A stretch of DNA of 7,067 nucleotides from JBBRHH01 sp038222915. GTDB taxonomy: Bacteria; Planctomycetota; Phycisphaerae; Tepidisphaerales; Tepidisphaeraceae. The DNA lies in contig JBBRHH010000323.1 of assembly GCA_038222915.1 (NCBI GenBank), positions 1 through 7,067 on the forward strand, given 5' to 3'. The position numbers and the translations under genes are program-made. Position 1 is the first letter of the stretch. Each line of letters opens with the position of its first letter. This document shows, piece by piece, positions 6,379 through 7,067 of this stretch. The notes under the pieces are model-generated. The model was not told where the DNA came from and searched no databases. It saw only the letters and a list, made by a program, of their open reading frames with translations.

Positions 6379-7067
6379 ATGTTTTCGGTTCCCAGCGGTT
6401 TTGTGATGGAGCGGGTTGTGTCTGCTCTCCACGATCCAAGCGCGATGGAGTTCGCGCCCGATGGACGTATCTTTGTGGCCGAGCAGGGGGGTCGGCTGCG
6501 TGTGGTCGATCATGGCAAGCTGCAGGCCAAGCCGTTCACAACCCTCGGTGTCGACAATAGTGGCGAGCGCGGCCTGCTTGGCATTGCGTTTGATCCCCAG
6601 TTCTCCAGCAACCATTTTGTTTTTGTGTATTACACGACAGCTTCGCCGACGACGCACAACCGGGTGAGTCGATTCACGGCCGATCCGAACCATCCCAACG
6701 TGGCACTCGCCGGCAGCGAGCAGGTGATCTTTGAACTGCCGGCGCTGTCCAACGCGACCAACCACAACGGCGGCGGCATTCACTTTGGCCGCGATGGCAA
6801 GCTGTATATCGGGGTCGGCGAAAACGCGAAGGGCGCCAATGCGCAGAGCCTGCATACGACACTCGGCAAACTTCTCCGGATCAACAAAGATGGGACGATC
6901 CCGAGCGACAACCCGTTTTACACCCGCACCACTGGGCAGAACCGCGCCATCTGGGCGCTGGGATTGCGCAACCCGTACACCTTCGCATTTCAGCCGGGCA
7001 CGCGCCGGCTGTTCATCAACGACGTGGGCCAGGATACGTGGGAGGAGATCGATGACGGCATCAAGGG
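6379..7067 (+). CDS. PQQ-dependent glucose/sorbosone dehydrogenase family protein (3' end cut by window)
   Basis: At least 229 residues of a six-bladed beta-propeller of the soluble aldose sugar dehydrogenase (GSDH) family are present, and the frame is still open at the window end. Family members oxidise sugars or related alcohols with PQQ in the periplasm or outside the cell, although many homologues have no tested activity. From ATG 6379, AMEFAPDGRIFVAEQGGRLRVV (22-43) is the first blade. NHNGGGIHFGRDGKLYIGVG contains His129 at the place of the catalytic histidine in sugar dehydrogenases. GKLLRINKDGTIPSDNPF, GLRNPYTFAFQP (195-206) and DVGQDTWEEID (215-225) are family hallmarks. The gene is divergent from the glycosyltransferase. 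The ATG gives an abrupt start without a signal peptide, and the true N-terminus probably lies upstream behind a frameshift. Domains beyond the propeller, often sorting or binding modules in planctomycetes, would lie outside the window. Confidence 0.88.
   Translation, partial: MFSVPSGFVMERVVSALHDPSAMEFAPDGRIFVAEQGGRLRVVDHGKLQAKPFTTLGVDNSGERGLLGIAFDPQFSSNHFVFVYYTTASPTTHNRVSRFTADPNHPNVALAGSEQVIFELPALSNATNHNGGGIHFGRDGKLYIGVGENAKGANAQSLHTTLGKLLRINKDGTIPSDNPFYTRTTGQNRAIWALGLRNPYTFAFQPGTRRLFINDVGQDTWEEIDDGIK

Noticed and set aside
6202..6855. Upstream extension of the glycosyltransferase frame
   Set aside because: It is antisense to the conserved dehydrogenase domain and has no membrane segments. 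The real protein begins near 6201.

Overview
The window looks like a piece of a moderately GC-rich chromosome from a planctomycete-type bacterium, perhaps from the Phycisphaerae. The main clue is the peptide PIEPLESRTMFS, encoded just before a sugar-dehydrogenase domain at the right edge. It resembles the 'LEPR-XLL'-like N-terminal motif known from planctomycete exported proteins. Weak or absent Shine-Dalgarno sequences and small unrecognised membrane proteins fit this, but do not prove it. There is no tRNA, rRNA, CRISPR array, insertion sequence or phage gene.

Left part (1-1262, plus strand): three consecutive reading frames share one C-terminal signature, I-[ED]-x-S-G-x-x-x-G-F-[PS]-V-V-V. 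The first is only a C-terminal stub cut by the window edge. The second is an intact 211-residue protein with two membrane segments. The third has the same layout but its signature lies in another frame, so it is broken by an apparent one-base loss near 1180. I do not recognise the family.

Centre left (1245-3373, minus strand): an exported alpha/beta hydrolase with a complete Ser-Asp-His triad is followed by an FAD-dependent oxidoreductase of the geranylgeranyl-reductase/halogenase-like group. They overlap or nearly touch and probably form one operon. The oxidoreductase gene runs tail to tail into the third membrane-protein frame and overlaps its end by 18 bases.

Centre (3374-3696): an AT-richer divergent regulatory stretch between the hydrolase and accA. 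A tiny leader frame overlaps the accA start.

Centre right (3697-6201): accA (acetyl-CoA carboxylase, carboxyltransferase alpha subunit; first committed step of fatty acid synthesis) points right. A polytopic GT-C/GT39-like membrane glycosyltransferase points left. Their stop codons abut with no base between them, in the palindrome TGATCA.

Right edge (6311-7067): a divergent gene for a PQQ-type glucose/sorbosone dehydrogenase, cut by the window end. Its N-terminal leader appears to be in a different frame from the body, a second candidate single-base deletion. No recognised multi-gene defence or secondary-metabolite system is present. The most unusual item is the tandem family of two-pass membrane proteins with the conserved tail.
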